Origin: Streptomyces sp. NA04227
Lineage (GTDB): Bacteria > Actinomycetota > Actinomycetes > Streptomycetales > Streptomycetaceae
Direction: 5' to 3'
Length of the DNA stretch: 64,000 nt
NCBI RefSeq assembly: GCF_013364195.1
Contig: NZ_CP054918.1
Location: forward strand, 1,038,501-1,102,500
Below are positions 8,190-17,929 of this stretch, piece after piece (position 1 is the first letter of the stretch; every line of letters begins with the position of its first letter). The notes below the pieces were generated by a model. The model did no database searches, was not told where the DNA came from, and worked only from the letters and a program-made list of their open reading frames with translations. The translations under genes were made by a program, and so were the position numbers.

Positions 8190-9345
8190 CCAGTACGAGC
8201 TGGTGCATCTCGACCGTTCCCTCGTAGGTGAGCACCGATTCGAGATTCGTGGCGTGCCGCATCACCGGGTATTCGAGCGAGATCCCGTTCGCGCCGAGAA
8301 TGGTCCGCGAGGTCCGGCAGATCTCGATGGCCTCGCGCACGTTGTTGAGCTTGCCGAAGCTGACCTGCTCGGGGCGCAGGCGGCCGGCGTCCATCCGGCG
8401 GCCCAGGTGGTGGGCGAGCAGAACACCCTTGTGCAGTTCGACGGCCATGTCCGCCAACTTGGCCTGGGTCAGCTGGAATTGACCGATCGGTCGGTCGAAC
8501 TGCTCCCTGGTCCGGGAGTACTCCAGAGCCGACTCGAACGAGGCGCGGGCCGCGCCCATCGCTCCCCAGGTGATGCCGTAGCGCGCGTGGCTCAGACAAC
8601 TCAGCGGTCCGCGCAGCCCGGTGACCTCGGGCAGTACGGCGTCGGCGGGCAACCGCACCTCGTCCAGGACGAGTTCACTGGTGACCGAGGCGCGCAGGGA
8701 CCACTTGTGCTTGATGTCGGGTGCCGAGAAGCCGGGACTGTCGGTGGGCACGACGAAGCCGCGGATGCCCTCGTCGGTCTGCGCCCAGACCACGGCGACC
8801 GCGGACACCGAACCGTTGGTGATCCACATCTTGCGGCCGGTGAGGATCCAGTCCGAGCCGTCGCGCTTGGCGTAGGTGCGCATCGCGGCGGGGTCGGACC
8901 CGTGGTCGGGCTCGGTGAGACCGAAGCAGCCGATGAGTTCGCCCGCGGCCATGCCCGGCAGCCAGCGCTGCTTCTGCTCCTCGGACCCGAAGCGGTGGAT
9001 CGCGTACATGGCGAGGGAGCCCTGCACGGAGACCAGCGAGCGCAGACCCGAGTCGGCGGCCTCCAGCTCCAGACAGGCCAGGCCGTATTGGACGGCGGTG
9101 GCGCCCGCGCAGCCGTAACCCTGCAGGGACATGCCGAGAGCACCCAGCGAGCCGAGCTGCCTGGCAAGACCGCGGATGTCGGGAAGCTCGCCGGACTCGT
9201 ACCACTCGGCGATGTGCGGCAGGACGTTGTCGGCTGCCCAGGCGCGAACGGAGTCGCGGATCGCGAGGTCCTCGGGGCTCAGCAGGTCGTCGATACCGAG
9301 CGGGTCGGCGGGGTTGAAGGGCGGCAGCTTCGAGGGTGCGGACAT
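8155..9345 (-). CDS. Acyl-CoA dehydrogenase, glutaryl-CoA dehydrogenase-like
   Basis: 396-aa FAD enzyme oxidising an acyl-CoA at the alpha-beta position and passing electrons to ETF. ACAD domains in order: helical N-domain (about 20-130), beta-domain with FGLTEPDHGSDP (about 155) and WITNGS, and C-terminal helical domain with RxQFDRPIGQFQL and the ending LTYEGTVEMHQLVLGKALTG. The Glu of YEG sits where glutaryl-CoA dehydrogenase has its catalytic base, and the full-length similarity is to that subgroup, so glutaryl-CoA (lysine/tryptophan breakdown) is the best guess. ATG at 9345 with GGAGG 10 nt upstream. It stands alone. Confidence is high for the family and moderate for substrate. Confidence 0.88.
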   Translation of the reverse strand: MSAPSKLPPFNPADPLGIDDLLSPEDLAIRDSVRAWAADNVLPHIAEWYESGELPDIRGLARQLGSLGALGMSLQGYGCAGATAVQYGLACLELEAADSGLRSLVSVQGSLAMYAIHRFGSEEQKQRWLPGMAAGELIGCFGLTEPDHGSDPAAMRTYAKRDGSDWILTGRKMWITNGSVSAVAVVWAQTDEGIRGFVVPTDSPGFSAPDIKHKWSLRASVTSELVLDEVRLPADAVLPEVTGLRGPLSCLSHARYGITWGAMGAARASFESALEYSRTREQFDRPIGQFQLTQAKLADMAVELHKGVLLAHHLGRRMDAGRLRPEQVSFGKLNNVREAIEICRTSRTILGANGISLEYPVMRHATNLESVLTYEGTVEMHQLVLGKALTGLDAFR

Positions 9346-9368
9346 GGCGGGCGGCCTCCGGCGCGTAA

Positions 9369-9385
9369 AACTAGCAGCGGTAGTT
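9369..9385. promoter_or_regulatory. Possible operator upstream of acyl-CoA dehydrogenase
   Basis: AACTA-N7-TAGTT palindrome about 24 bp upstream of the start codon in an AT-richer patch. It could bind a TetR-type repressor, but five-bp arms are weak evidence. Confidence 0.25.
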
Positions 9386-9463
9386 ACGATGTGTCGTCGA
9401 CGGTACGACGAGCCGGGCACTACGTCCAGATCCCCCCGGTCGGCGCGGGCCGGAGCCCCTCGG

Positions 9464-11245
9464 TCAGCGCAGGGACTCGGCGGTGACAGGGGTGCGTGCC
9501 GACTGCGCGGGCAGCGGGACCTGGGACTTCTGCTGCCCCTCGGCCGGTGCGGCCGCGGCCTCCCGCTCGGCGCGGTCGGCTCCCGGGGCGCGCTTGGTGA
9601 GCCGGGCGCCGGCGGTGTGCTCCGTGCGCTCGGCCTTTTCCGTGGACTCCGCGGGCCCGGCGCACTCGGTGTGTTCCGCGTGCTCGGCGCCCGCGGGGCA
9701 GTCCATGGCCTTCGGCAGCCGCAGCGCGGCCACCGCTCCGAGCAGCAGCAGGACGGCGCTGACCAGGAGCGTGACATGCAACCCGGTCATGAAGGCGTCG
9801 CGCGCCGCCGCCCGCAGCGCCGCGCCCGTGGGGCCACCGAGCCGGTCGGAGACCTCGTAGGCCTCCCCGAGCGAGTGGCTCGCCTCGGCCGAGGCGCCGG
9901 AGGGGACCCCCTCGACCTTGTCCAGACCCGGCGAGTACACGGCGTTCATCACGCTGCCGAGGAGGGCGATACCGATTCCCGCTCCGAGCTGGTACGAGGT
10001 CTCGCCGATCGCGGCCGCCGCGCCCGCCTGGGACTTGGGAGCCTCGCTGAGCATCGACTCGTAGGCGCCGAAGAGGGTGACCTCGATACCGAAGCCGAGC
10101 AGGACGAAACCGAACAGCATCAGCGGTGGATTGTCCTCGCCGCCGATGCCGGTGAGCGTGACCACCGCGGCCGCCGTCAGACAGAACCCCGCGCAGACCA
10201 TGCGGCGTGGCCCGAAACGCTGGAGCAGCCAGGAACCGGCCAGGCCCGCGGCCATGGCGGCGAAGGTGAGCGGCACCAGTCGCAGGCCGGTCTCCAGCGG
10301 GGACAGACCGAGGACGAGCTGGAGGTACTGCGCCGCGATGAGCTGGAGGCCGACGAGCGCGAGGAGGGCGAGGACGATGCAGCCGACCGAGGTGGAGAAG
10401 GCGGGCCGCGCGAACATCGCCAGGTCGATCAGCGGATGCGGACGGCGGCGCTGACGGCGCAGGAAGGCGGCCAGCAGCGCCACTCCGAGGAGCGTCGGCA
10501 GCAGGGTGGCGGGGCTCAGCAGGTCCTCGCCGCCGCCCGCCCGCTTGACGCCCATCACCACGCCGAACAGCCCGGACGCGGCCATCAGTGCCCCGACCAC
10601 GTCCCAGGGCCCTTCCTGCTCGCCGCGGGACTCGGGCAGCAGCGCACGGCCCACGGGCAGGCTCACCAGCATGAGCGGGATGTTGATCAGGAAGACCGAG
10701 CCCCACCAGAAGTGCTCGATGAGGAAGCCGCCGAGCAGCGGTCCGACCGCGGCGCCGACCGCGGCCACGGCGCTCCAGACACCGATGGCCAGGGCCCGTT
10801 CCCTGCGGTCGGGGAAAACCTCTCGCAGGATGGAGAGCGTGGCGGGCATGATCATGGCACCGCCCATACCGAGCAGGGCACGGGCGAGGATCAGGACGAC
10901 CGGGGTGTGCGCGAAGGCGGCCAGCGCGGAGGCGATACCGAACAGGGCGTAGCCGAGCAGCAGCACCCGGCGGCGGCCGATGCGGTCGCCCAGGGTGCCG
11001 AACAGGATCAGCAGCGAGGCGCAGACCAGCGGGTAGCTGTCGACGATCCACAGGAGCTGGACCGAGCTGGGACGCAGGTCCTCGCTCACCGCGGGCACGG
11101 CCACGTGCAGGACGGTGGCGTCCACGGCGACGAGCAGCAGGCTGGCACACAGGACCACGAGGACCAGCCAGCGGTTGGCGCCGTCCTCGTGACGGTGCCG
11201 GGCGGCGGCCGTGAGGCGGGACGTGGCCGTGGTCGTCCCGGACAT
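9464..11245 (-). CDS. MFS drug efflux transporter, DHA2 (14-helix) family
   Basis: 593-aa membrane protein. It begins RWLVLVVLCASLLLVAVDAT and shows DHA2 signatures: motif A-like GDRIGRRRVLLLGYALF (about residue 90) and the helix-5 stretch AVGAAVGPLLGGFL (motif C). Hydrophobic segments continue to about residue 510, consistent with 14 helices. The last ~80 residues are a hydrophilic Glu/Ala-rich tail with no known domain. ATG at 11245 has GGAGG 6 nt upstream. Likely proton-driven export of a toxic compound or antibiotic. No adjoining regulator is seen, which is unusual since many DHA2 pumps have a TetR neighbour. Substrate unknown. Confidence 0.92.
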   Translation of the reverse strand: MSGTTTATSRLTAAARHRHEDGANRWLVLVVLCASLLLVAVDATVLHVAVPAVSEDLRPSSVQLLWIVDSYPLVCASLLILFGTLGDRIGRRRVLLLGYALFGIASALAAFAHTPVVLILARALLGMGGAMIMPATLSILREVFPDRRERALAIGVWSAVAAVGAAVGPLLGGFLIEHFWWGSVFLINIPLMLVSLPVGRALLPESRGEQEGPWDVVGALMAASGLFGVVMGVKRAGGGEDLLSPATLLPTLLGVALLAAFLRRQRRRPHPLIDLAMFARPAFSTSVGCIVLALLALVGLQLIAAQYLQLVLGLSPLETGLRLVPLTFAAMAAGLAGSWLLQRFGPRRMVCAGFCLTAAAVVTLTGIGGEDNPPLMLFGFVLLGFGIEVTLFGAYESMLSEAPKSQAGAAAAIGETSYQLGAGIGIALLGSVMNAVYSPGLDKVEGVPSGASAEASHSLGEAYEVSDRLGGPTGAALRAAARDAFMTGLHVTLLVSAVLLLLGAVAALRLPKAMDCPAGAEHAEHTECAGPAESTEKAERTEHTAGARLTKRAPGADRAEREAAAAPAEGQQKSQVPLPAQSARTPVTAESLR

Positions 11246-11787
11246 GTACTACCTCCCTGATGTTCCTCGCACGCGGCGGGCGTGGGGGACGCTGCGCCCC
11301 GCGGGTTCGCGGTCGGCGGTGCGCCGGGCTTGGGTGGGCCCTGGGCAGCCTGCCTGCGAAAGCGAGTGAGCCGTCAGAGTACGCGAGATCATCACCCTTC
11401 CGCGTGGCGGGCCTCTCACGAAAAGGCCGAGCGAATGTGGCCCCGGCCACTTCCGCACAGGCGGTACGCCCCCGTATGCGCCCCCGGGATCACACCCCGC
11501 ACACGCGGCGATACGTACCACGACGCACCGCGACCGCACCCGGGCAGCGCCCCGGCTCGCCGGGTGACGTACAGGAAAACGCGTACAAATGTCCTGGTGA
11601 ACACCGTGCGGATGACCGATAAATGGGCCTGCCATGAATTCGGGGAAAGATTGCGGGAAGTCGCGTCGCTAAATCGCGGAAACGCTGCCGAATTACTCCG
11701 TCGGTGAGAGCAATGCCACATCACATGGTCATCACAAAGCCTCCGATTCGACGGGGTCACCAGCTCACTCCCTGTAGCTTCGGTTTC
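11246..11787. other. Divergent interval between MFS pump and PAP2 phosphatase
   Basis: 542 bp without a credible gene. The stretch 11575-11780 is clearly lower in GC than the surroundings and probably holds the PAP2 promoter. TAGCTT at 11775-11780, 7 nt before the GTG at 11788, would fit a -10 element for a leaderless transcript. Confidence 0.5.
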
Positions 11788-12828
11788 GTGCGTACCGAAC
11801 GAAACCGCGCCCGGCTCGACCGGGTCTTCGCGCGGCTGGACCGCGAGCCGGAACGGCCGGCTCACATCGAGGTCCCCTCGATGAGCCGGCACCGGGTCGT
11901 GTTCTTCGGCGCGACTCTGGTGTTCTACGCGGCCATCATCGCCGCCGTGGTGGAGACGACCTGGCTGGTGCGCCTGGACTGGCAGGTCATGTTCTTCCGC
12001 CCGTACCAGCAGTGGCCCGAGATCCACGCCTTCCTGGACTACTACGTCGTCCTCGGGCAGCGCGGCCCGACCGCGGTGATGGTGGCGGCCTGGCTGGGCT
12101 GGCGCTCCTGGCGGCAGCACACCCTGCGCCCGCTGCTCGCCCTTGGCACCTCACTGCTGCTGCTCAACGTCACGGTGGGCGCCGCCAAGCTCGGCATGGG
12201 CAGGCTCGGCCCGCACTACGCCACCGTCATCGGCTCCAACGAGATGTGGAAGGACGGCGACATATTTCCTTCGGGACACACTGCCAACGCGGTCGTGACC
12301 TGGGGAATCCTCGCCTACCTCGCCTCCACCCCGCAGGCCAGGCGGTGGCTCTCGGCACTCTCCGCGGTGGTCGCCCTCGGCGTCGGCCTGACCACCGTCT
12401 ACCTCGGTACGCACTGGCTGAGCGACGTCCTGCTCGGCTGGGCCGCCGGACTGCTCATCCTGCTGGCCCTGCCCTGGTTCGAGCCGCTGTTCGCCACCGT
12501 GGAGGCACGGCTGCTGCGGCTGCGCGACCTGGTCCGCGACCGCCGCTTCGCCGCACCGGTCCCGCTCACCCCGGTACCGGCCATGGTCCCGGCGGATCCC
12601 GCCGATCCCGTACCGGCCCGTGGCACGGATGTGGCGGCCCTGGGCACGGACATGGGCACGCGCGAGGGCGCCCGCTATCCGCGGCACGGGCACAGCGCCG
12701 CGCCCGGCGGCCTCCATCCGGTACGCGGCGAGCGCACGCCGGGTGCGCCGACAGGCGGCCGAAGACCCACGCACGGCGACCGGCTGCCGCGCACCAACCC
12801 CTCGGCCCGGCCGGTCACGGGGTCCTGA
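11788..12828 (+). CDS. PAP2-family membrane phosphatase
   Basis: 346-aa polytopic protein with five to six hydrophobic segments. PAP2 motifs are present: K-x6-R-P-like KLGMGRLGP near residue 135, PSGHT (about 169) and, after two helices, the third motif YLGTHWLSDVLLGW with catalytic His. Substrates in the family are phosphatidic acid, undecaprenyl pyrophosphate or similar lipid phosphates. After residue ~245 comes a Pro/Arg/Gly-rich cytoplasmic tail of about 100 residues. GTG 11788 begins the conserved VRTERNRARLDRVFARLD; it lacks a ribosome site and may be leaderless. An in-frame ATG at 11713 would add 25 residues. Confidence 0.88.
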   Translation: MRTERNRARLDRVFARLDREPERPAHIEVPSMSRHRVVFFGATLVFYAAIIAAVVETTWLVRLDWQVMFFRPYQQWPEIHAFLDYYVVLGQRGPTAVMVAAWLGWRSWRQHTLRPLLALGTSLLLLNVTVGAAKLGMGRLGPHYATVIGSNEMWKDGDIFPSGHTANAVVTWGILAYLASTPQARRWLSALSAVVALGVGLTTVYLGTHWLSDVLLGWAAGLLILLALPWFEPLFATVEARLLRLRDLVRDRRFAAPVPLTPVPAMVPADPADPVPARGTDVAALGTDMGTREGARYPRHGHSAAPGGLHPVRGERTPGAPTGGRRPTHGDRLPRTNPSARPVTGS

Positions 12829-12977
12829 GCGCGGGGCGCCACGTGAGAGGCGGGACAGGCGGAGCGCAGGCGCCGTCGGCCGCTCACGGACCGCGGCGGC
12901 GGACGCTCCCGCGACAGCGGTGATCGCCCCGCGACGACACCGGCCGTCTCGGCGGCAACGGACGACGAAAGACGACG

Positions 12978-13020
12978 ACAGGGGCGGGGCCCGGCTTCAT
13001 GAGCCGGGCCCCGCCCCTGT
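12978..13020. terminator. Bidirectional terminator between PAP2 and I78-like genes
   Basis: Perfect 19-bp GC-rich stem (12978-12996 with 13002-13020), 5-nt loop, no U-tract. It lies 150 nt past the PAP2 stop and 48 nt past the stop of the convergent small gene. Confidence 0.85.
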
Positions 13021-13067
13021 GTTCGCCTGTCGTCGCCGGTCCGTGCCCGCACGGGCCCGGCCGGGCC

Positions 13068-13283
13068 TCAGCCCTTCCAGGAGCGGCGTACGACGCCGTC
13101 GGCGACCTCGAAGTTCACTCGGCCCACCAGGTATTCCATGGTGATGAACGCGCCCGGCGGCACGGAGCGGATGGTCGACCAGCCGCGCGCGCGGGCCCGT
13201 TCCTCGGCCTGCTCGGCGTCGAGTCCGACGTACGCCTCGAGGTCGTCGTCGGGTTCCTTGGGCGGGGTGGGGAGGGATGACAT
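13068..13283 (-). CDS. I78-like small peptidase inhibitor (putative)
   Basis: 71-aa protein. After a short acidic head (PPKEPDDDLEAYVGLD) it reads AEERARARGWSTIRSVPPGA, then EYLVGRVNFEVADGVVRR and ends WKG. This order (helix, a loop with PPG, then R-V/L-N-F plus V-x-D-G-V-V) resembles the I78/potato-inhibitor-I fold, where the loop inserts into a serine protease. The family assignment is by pattern only; the usual terminal Cys-Gly of I78 is Lys-Gly here, and no signal peptide is present, so it would act in the cytoplasm. ATG 13283 is preceded by GTGGGC only. Alternative: unassigned hypothetical. Confidence 0.55.
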   Translation of the reverse strand: MSSLPTPPKEPDDDLEAYVGLDAEQAEERARARGWSTIRSVPPGAFITMEYLVGRVNFEVADGVVRRSWKG

Positions 13284-13672
13284 GCGGCCCACGTTAGGTG
13301 GCACGGCGGGCGGACGAAAGGCCGGGGCGGGCGAGCCGGCCCCGGCCACATACACCCAGCGTGACCGATAGCCTTCCCGTCACGCTTGTGTCACAGGTGA
13401 TCAACACGGCTATCCGGGATTGCCGCTTCGCACGGCCGAGCGGTTACCCCACCGGGCGACACCCGGACGGGTTAATTCCGTGGCGGCCCGCCCGGCGGCG
13501 AAAATAACGGCCCGGAATTGCGTGCAAAACTGATTCCGCGTCATCCATTTTCCGGCCGGGAGTAATTCCCGCGAGGCGGACCGCCATCGAACCTTCACCC
13601 CGTTCGCACAGGATCCGCGTCCGACCGGAACTGGCGCTCATCACCCGGCGGCGAGAGGAAGGCGGGCACGCC
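13284..13672. other. Divergent interval upstream of the oxidase gene
   Basis: 389 bp with AT-richer islands at about 13470-13480, 13500-13515 and 13555-13570, a likely promoter zone. No gene or clear operator found. Confidence 0.5.
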
Positions 13673-15397
13673 ATGGGCGCCCCGACCACGGACCGGCCCC
13701 TCACGGACCGGGTTCCCCGGCAGCGGAGCCGCGGCCGCGTCCTCGTGGACTGGCTCACCACGACCGACCACAAGAAGATCGGCCACCTCTATCTCGCCAC
13801 CTCCTTCGGGTTCTTCCTCGTCGGGGGTCTGATGGCCCTGATCATGCGGGCCGAGCTGGCCCGGCCGGGGCTCCAGGGGCTGTCCAACGAACAGTTCAAC
13901 CAGCTTTTCACCCTGCACGGGACGATCATGCTGCTGCTGTTCGCCACCCCGACCTTCGCCGGTTTCGCCAACGAGATCGTGCCGCTCCAGATCGGCGCCC
14001 CCGATGTCGCCTTCCCGCGGCTGAACATGCTCTCGTACTGGCTGTTCCTGTTCGGCGGCCTGATGGTGCTCGGCTCGCTCCTGACGCCCGACGGCGCGGC
14101 CGACTTCGGCTGGTTCGCCTACGCCCCGCTCAACGGGCCCGAACACTCCCCCGGCATCGGCGCAGACCTGTGGATCATGGGCCTCGCGCTCGCCGGTTTC
14201 GGCACGATTCTCGGCTCGGTGAACTTCCTGACCACCATCATCGGAATGCGGGCGCCGGGCATGACCATGTTCCGGCTGCCGATCTTCACCTGGAACGTGC
14301 TTTTCACGACGATTCTCGTACTGATCGCCTTCCCGGTACTCGCCGCCGCCCTGCTCGTCCTCGAATCGGACCGGCGCTTCGGCACCGTGGTCTTCGACGC
14401 GCAGTACGGCGGGGCGCTGCTGTGGCAGCACCTGTTCTGGTTCTTCGGGCACCCCGAGGTGTACATCATCGCGCTGCCGTTCTTCGGCATCATCACCGAG
14501 ATCATCCCGGTCTTCGCCAGAAAGCCGATCTTCGGCTACGTGACCCTGGTCGGCGCGACGATGGCGATCACGGGACTGTCCGCGGTCGTCTGGGCGCACC
14601 ACATGTTCGCCACCGGCGGGGTGCTGCTGCCCTACTTCTCGCTGATGTCCTTCCTGATCGCCGTCCCCACCGGCGTGAAGTTCTTCAACTGGTCGGGGAC
14701 GATGCTCAGGGGCTCGCTCTCCTTCGAGACACCGATGCTCTGGGCGACCGGCTTTCTGGTGTCCTTCCTCTTCGGCGGGCTCACCGGAGTCATCCTGGCC
14801 TCCCCGCCGATGGACTTCCACGTCACCGACACGTACTTCGTCGTCGGGCACTTCCACTACGTCGTGTTCGGCACCGTCGTCTTCGCCATGTTCGCCGGAT
14901 TCCACTTCTGGTGGCCGAAGTTCACCGGCAAGATGCTCGACGAACGGCTCGGGAAGATCCACTTCTGGACCCTGTTCATCGGCTTTCACACGACGTTCCT
15001 GGTGCACCACTGGCTGGGCGCCGAGGGCATGCCGCGCCGCTACGCCGACTACCTGGCCGCGGACGGCTTCACCGCGCTCAACACCCTGTCCACCATCGGG
15101 GCGTTCCTGCTCGGCATCTCCACGCTGCCGTTCCTCTACAACGTCTGGAAGACCGCCAAGTACGGCACCAAGGTGGAGGTCGACGACCCCTGGGGCTTCG
15201 GGCGCTCCCTGGAGTGGGCGACCTCCTGCCCGCCGCCCCGGCACAACTTCGTCGCCCTGCCCCGGATTCGCTCGGAGTCGCCCGCCTTCGACCTGCACCA
15301 CCCGGACATCGCGTACCCCTCGCAGCTGCAGCGGCTGCCGGGCCACGGGCCGGGCGGCGAGGAACCGGGCGGCGACACGTTCGCCGAGCGCGGCTGA
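13673..15397 (+). CDS. ctaD: Cytochrome c oxidase subunit I (aa3-type), stand-alone copy
   Basis: 574-aa, 12-helix heme-copper oxidase core subunit. Visible ligands: the heme-a His in [11 protein letters not shown] (about residue 80), the CuB His and cross-linked Tyr in [14 protein letters not shown] (about 265), the HH pair in VVWAHHMF (about 310) and the two heme ligands in VVGHFHYVV (about 395). The proton-path glutamate of GHPEVY is present. GAGGAAGG lies 9 nt before ATG. No ctaC, ctaE, ctaF or qcr genes adjoin, so this is a second, isolated copy that must borrow partner subunits. The start of the N-terminus ([11 protein letters not shown]) is canonical. Expected product is intact and functional. 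Confidence 0.95.
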   Translation: MGAPTTDRPLTDRVPRQRSRGRVLVDWLTTTDHKKIGHLYLATSFGFFLVGGLMALIMRAELARPGLQGLSNEQFNQLFTLHGTIMLLLFATPTFAGFANEIVPLQIGAPDVAFPRLNMLSYWLFLFGGLMVLGSLLTPDGAADFGWFAYAPLNGPEHSPGIGADLWIMGLALAGFGTILGSVNFLTTIIGMRAPGMTMFRLPIFTWNVLFTTILVLIAFPVLAAALLVLESDRRFGTVVFDAQYGGALLWQHLFWFFGHPEVYIIALPFFGIITEIIPVFARKPIFGYVTLVGATMAITGLSAVVWAHHMFATGGVLLPYFSLMSFLIAVPTGVKFFNWSGTMLRGSLSFETPMLWATGFLVSFLFGGLTGVILASPPMDFHVTDTYFVVGHFHYVVFGTVVFAMFAGFHFWWPKFTGKMLDERLGKIHFWTLFIGFHTTFLVHHWLGAEGMPRRYADYLAADGFTALNTLSTIGAFLLGISTLPFLYNVWKTAKYGTKVEVDDPWGFGRSLEWATSCPPPRHNFVALPRIRSESPAFDLHHPDIAYPSQLQRLPGHGPGGEEPGGDTFAERG

Positions 15398-15412
15398 GCG
15401 CCCCGGCCCGGT

Positions 15413-16255
15413 TCAGCCGATGTCCACCCGCACCGACAGGTCGTTGTCGGCGGTGTAGTACGGAGTGACCCGCGCCCGCGCGCCCGAAGCTCCCGACACC
15501 GCGCCCGGGTAGACGAAGACCGGGCCGCGGTCGGCGATGTCGTCGAGCAGCCGCGCCACCCGGACCCGGGGCCCCGGCTCGCCCTCGGGCAGCAGCCACA
15601 GGTCCCAGACGCCCGCGCCCGCCGCGTCGGTGAGGTCCGCGCTCGGGACGGTCAGCGTGAAGTCGCGCCCGCTGCCGTCGAGTTCGGCGCGTACGACGGG
15701 CTTGGCGGCCTGGCGTCCACAGAGCTCCGCGTGTGCGCGGGCGCCGAGCAGCGTTCCGTGGAGCCGTCCGCGTACGGCCAACCTGCCCTCGGTGAGCACC
15801 AGTTCGGCCGCCTCCGCGTGCGGGGCGCGCCACCAGGAACGCACGCTGAGGTTGCCGTGCTTGGTGGCGTACGGGATGCGCGGGGACACCTGGCCGCCGG
15901 TCGCGTCGGGTTCCCGGTCCACGAGGCGGCGCAGGTCCAGGAGGCCGGGCAGCAGTCGCTCGGGCTCGCGGCCGGGCAGCGCGGCGAAGACGTCCCAGCG
16001 GCCCTCGGCCAGTGCGAGGGTCTCCGGCAGCCGGGCGCTCGGTCGTCCGTCGGCGTCGGGCTCGAACGGCAGCGTGACCTCGGCCGGGTCCTCGGACCCG
16101 CGCAGGCGCAGCAGCAGTTCGGCGCCGGTGGAGCCGGGAGCGTCGAGGACGAAGGTCAGGGTGCCGGATTCGTCGGCGCGGCAGTCGGCGTGCGGCGACG
16201 GGGCGGCGGGCGCCTGCCCGGCGTCGCTGAGGGCGGTGGCGTGCGGGGTGGTCAT
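15413..16255 (-). CDS. Conserved hypothetical protein downstream of glycosyltransferase
   Basis: 280 aa, no signal peptide or membrane helix. It looks like two repeats of a beta-rich domain: each half has a segment beginning with an ordered list of strands (LTFVLDAPGSTGAELLLRLR; LAVRGRLHGTLLGARAHAEL) followed by WDVFAALPG or WDLWLLPEG and then RVARLLDD. This suggests tandem immunoglobulin-like or carbohydrate-binding-like folds. Orthologues in Streptomyces are often labelled transferase, which I cannot confirm. Its ATG overlaps the TGA of the upstream glycosyltransferase by 4 bp (ATGA), so the two are co-translated and likely modify the same glycan. The 15-bp gap to ctaD on the other strand is too short for a terminator. 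Confidence 0.75.
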   Translation of the reverse strand: MTTPHATALSDAGQAPAAPSPHADCRADESGTLTFVLDAPGSTGAELLLRLRGSEDPAEVTLPFEPDADGRPSARLPETLALAEGRWDVFAALPGREPERLLPGLLDLRRLVDREPDATGGQVSPRIPYATKHGNLSVRSWWRAPHAEAAELVLTEGRLAVRGRLHGTLLGARAHAELCGRQAAKPVVRAELDGSGRDFTLTVPSADLTDAAGAGVWDLWLLPEGEPGPRVRVARLLDDIADRGPVFVYPGAVSGASGARARVTPYYTADNDLSVRVDIG

Positions 16256-17508
16256 GCGGTGCGTCCCTTCGCGAGGACGGTACGGCTCAGGTCACGCAGG
16301 GCGAGGGCGCCGCCGAGCAGCGCGCCGCGGGTGCGGTGCAGCGAGCCGCGCATCCGGCCGCCGCCACGCCTGGTGAGGTCCTGGAGCAGGGATTCGAAGT
16401 GTTCGCCGACGCGCTGCGGGTCGAAGCGCTCGGAGTCCCGCAGCGCGGCGGCCGCCATCTCCCGGCGCAGGTCGTCGTCGTTGATGAGTTCGAGCAGACC
16501 GGCGGCGATGGACTTGGCGCTGCCCGGCTTCACCAGACGGCCGTCGACGCCGTCGTCGATGATCTCGCCGGGGCCGTGCGGGCAGTCGGTCGCCACCACG
16601 GGCACCCCGCAGCGCATGGCCTCGACGATGGTCATGCCGAAGGACTCCATGCTGGAGGTGACCGCGGCGATGGAGCCCTTGGCCCACTCCGGCTCTATCG
16701 GGTTGGCCCGGCCCATCAGGAACACATGGTTGTACAGGTCGAGTTGGTCGATCAGGGCGCGCAGCTTGTCCTCTTGCTTGCCCGCGCCGTAGATCCGCAG
16801 CCGCCAGTCCGGCCGGGACTCGCGGACCAGGTCGAAGGCGCGGATCAGCAGGTCGTACCGCTTGACCTTCTCCAGCCGCCCGGCCGCCACGATCAGCTTC
16901 GCCGAGCCGTCGGCCGGGGCGACCTGGGGCGCGGGCACGGAGTTGGGCACCGCCTCGATGCGTACCCCGGGCAGTCGCATGGTGGTGCGGTACGAGCGGG
17001 CGTCGGCCTCGGTGGTCGTGGTCAGGGCGTCCAGGCGAGGGTAGACGGCGGTCAACTGGCGCCGCAGCGCCTTGGAGTGGCTGTCCAGGGTCAGGTGTTC
17101 CTGGCCGATACGGACCGGGCCGGAGCGCGTCTCGCGGGCGAGGTGCACATTGAGCCCGGGCCGGGTGGCGATCACGACATCGGCCTCGACGCTCTTGAGA
17201 TGGGCGGCGATGCGCCGGTCGGTGAGCGCGCTGTACTGCCCGTAGCGTCCCTCCGCACTGGGGAAGACCGAGGCGGGGCGCAGATAGTCGGGGTCCTCCC
17301 CCTCGTATCCCGGGCTGCCCTTGCGGATGTCGACCAGGCTGCGCACCTTCACCCGCGGGTCGTGGGCGAACGTCGGGCGGTCGCGGTGCCGGAAGACCGA
17401 CACGATCTCGACGTCGTGGTGCTGGGCCAGGGTCTCGGCCAGGTTGTAGGTGGTCCGGATGGTGCCACCGATTCCGTACGCATTGTGCAGAAGAAATGAG
17501 ATGTGCAT
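16252..17508 (-). CDS. Family 4 glycosyltransferase (GT-B)
   Basis: 418-aa cytoplasmic enzyme. N-terminal Rossmann half starts MHISFLLHNAYGIGGTIRTT, with the GGT loop common to GT4. The donor-binding C-half has VAAGRLEKVKRYDLLIRAF (about residue 215), then SSMESFGMTIVEAM (the EX7E motif, about 305) and GVPVVATDCPHGPGEII. The reading frame can be extended upstream to 17571 but the conserved start is at 17508. It is the first gene of a two-gene unit with 15413-16255. Donor and acceptor sugars cannot be read; wall polymer (teichulosonic or teichoic-like) or exopolysaccharide synthesis is plausible. Confidence 0.88.
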   Translation of the reverse strand: MHISFLLHNAYGIGGTIRTTYNLAETLAQHHDVEIVSVFRHRDRPTFAHDPRVKVRSLVDIRKGSPGYEGEDPDYLRPASVFPSAEGRYGQYSALTDRRIAAHLKSVEADVVIATRPGLNVHLARETRSGPVRIGQEHLTLDSHSKALRRQLTAVYPRLDALTTTTEADARSYRTTMRLPGVRIEAVPNSVPAPQVAPADGSAKLIVAAGRLEKVKRYDLLIRAFDLVRESRPDWRLRIYGAGKQEDKLRALIDQLDLYNHVFLMGRANPIEPEWAKGSIAAVTSSMESFGMTIVEAMRCGVPVVATDCPHGPGEIIDDGVDGRLVKPGSAKSIAAGLLELINDDDLRREMAAAALRDSERFDPQRVGEHFESLLQDLTRRGGGRMRGSLHRTRGALLGGALALRDLSRTVLAKGRTA

Positions 17509-17929
17509 ACGGCCCCGTAATCGTGTTGTTCGATGCGAATGATCCGGACAGTTCCGGACAGTCCAGCTCATCCGCCTACCGGAAGGTTAGACCTGCGGGT
17601 TCACCGGAAGGTTGGGCTTCATCATGATCTTGTTCCAAGACTGTTTCCTCATTGAGAGGCAACCTTGGGAACTATTCGGTGTTCCCGCTGGTGGGTGAGG
17701 GTTCACGGTTGTTGGTCCGGTTTCCGCCGAACGGGGCACACGAGGTGCTGACGGGCCGTCGGGCCCGGGCGACGACGGCGCCCGCCCGGGCAAGAGGGCT
17801 TGCGCACACCACCGTTCCCGCTCCGACTGTGACGGCCGCGCCCGTGACCCGGACGGTGGATGACCCGTTGTCCTGGAATGAGCCGGGACCCACCCGGCTG
17901 CCGCACGAACCGATTCCGAGGAGCCACCC
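17509..17929. other. Divergent interval upstream of glycosyltransferase
   Basis: 421 bp. Two copies of ACCGGAAGGTT (at about 17578 and 17602) lie 70-100 bp upstream of the glycosyltransferase start, and an AT-richer stretch covers 17615-17690. No gene supported. Confidence 0.5.

Noticed and set aside
11249..11635. Possible gene between MFS and PAP2
   Set aside because: No ribosome site and no family similarity; region is probably regulatory.
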